From positions 1 to 21,837 of the forward strand of contig CAZEHJ010000063.1 of the NCBI GenBank assembly GCA_964512485.1: 21,837 nucleotides of DNA, written 5' to 3'. A model generated the notes under the pieces. It was given only the letters and a program-made list of their open reading frames with translations. It ran no database searches and had not been told where the DNA came from. The position numbers and the translations under genes were made by a program. This document shows, piece after piece, positions 21,824 to 21,837 of this stretch (its first letter is position 1; every line of letters starts with the position of its first letter). Source of the DNA: CAZEHJ01 sp964512485. Lineage in GTDB: Bacteria; Bacteroidota; Rhodothermia; Rhodothermales; UBA10348.

Positions 21824-21837
21824 ATCGAATTAAAAGG

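Overview
The window reads like a chromosomal segment of a Gram-negative bacterium of the Bacteroidota/Rhodothermota/Balneolota kind. This is an inference from content. There is a DUF3098-like membrane protein, a DUF5916 outer-membrane barrel, a winged-helix/beta-propeller one-component regulator, an OstA-like protein in an LPS-transport operon and a DUF1343 (NamZ-type) lipoprotein. Starts mostly lack a clear Shine-Dalgarno sequence, and two promoter-like sites resemble the TAnnTTTG element of Bacteroidota. No insertion sequence, phage gene, CRISPR array or toxin-antitoxin pair is visible; the region looks like vertically inherited chromosome.

Layout, left to right. (1) 1-1613: the 5' end of a lipoprotein gene running off the left edge (minus), a bidirectional hairpin terminator, tRNA-Ala(GGC), an orphan mreD (minus) and a divergent small DUF3098-like gene. 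(2) 1641-7050: a two-gene minus operon (DUF5916 barrel, then a LolA/DUF6503-like secreted protein) facing away from a 725-residue regulator with an N-terminal DNA-binding domain, one membrane helix and a predicted periplasmic beta-propeller. (3) 7069-9394: minus-strand cluster of a DUF1343 lipoprotein, ndk and a small lipoprotein with a two-cysteine motif. (4) 9618-10739: a class V PLP enzyme. (5) 10789-12809: a minus-strand partner-switching cassette (STAS antagonist, RsbW-like kinase, receiver-PP2C phosphatase), divergent from a stand-alone B3/B4-domain gene at 13004-13693. (6) 13768-16795: an LPS transport operon, lptC, OstA/LptA-like gene, and an lptB with an N-terminal TPR extension. (7) 16906-21214: tyrS, aroF (DAHP synthase, 4-base overlap) and glmS, ending in a strong terminator. 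(8) 21428-21823: an unrecognised small membrane protein on the minus strand.

Much of the content serves the cell envelope: rod shape (MreD), LPS export (LptC, OstA-like, LptB), amino-sugar supply for peptidoglycan and LPS (GlmS), possible muropeptide recycling (DUF1343/NamZ) and a regulated surface module (DUF5916 operon).

The observations most worth a second look are the TPR-LptB fusion; a perfect 18-bp inverted repeat placed in frame just after the lipobox of the DUF1343 gene; three copies of TGAAGGNSCAC between the partner-switching cassette and the B3/B4 gene; and the membrane regulator paired head-to-head with the DUF5916 operon. No clearly new multi-gene defence or mobile system was found.
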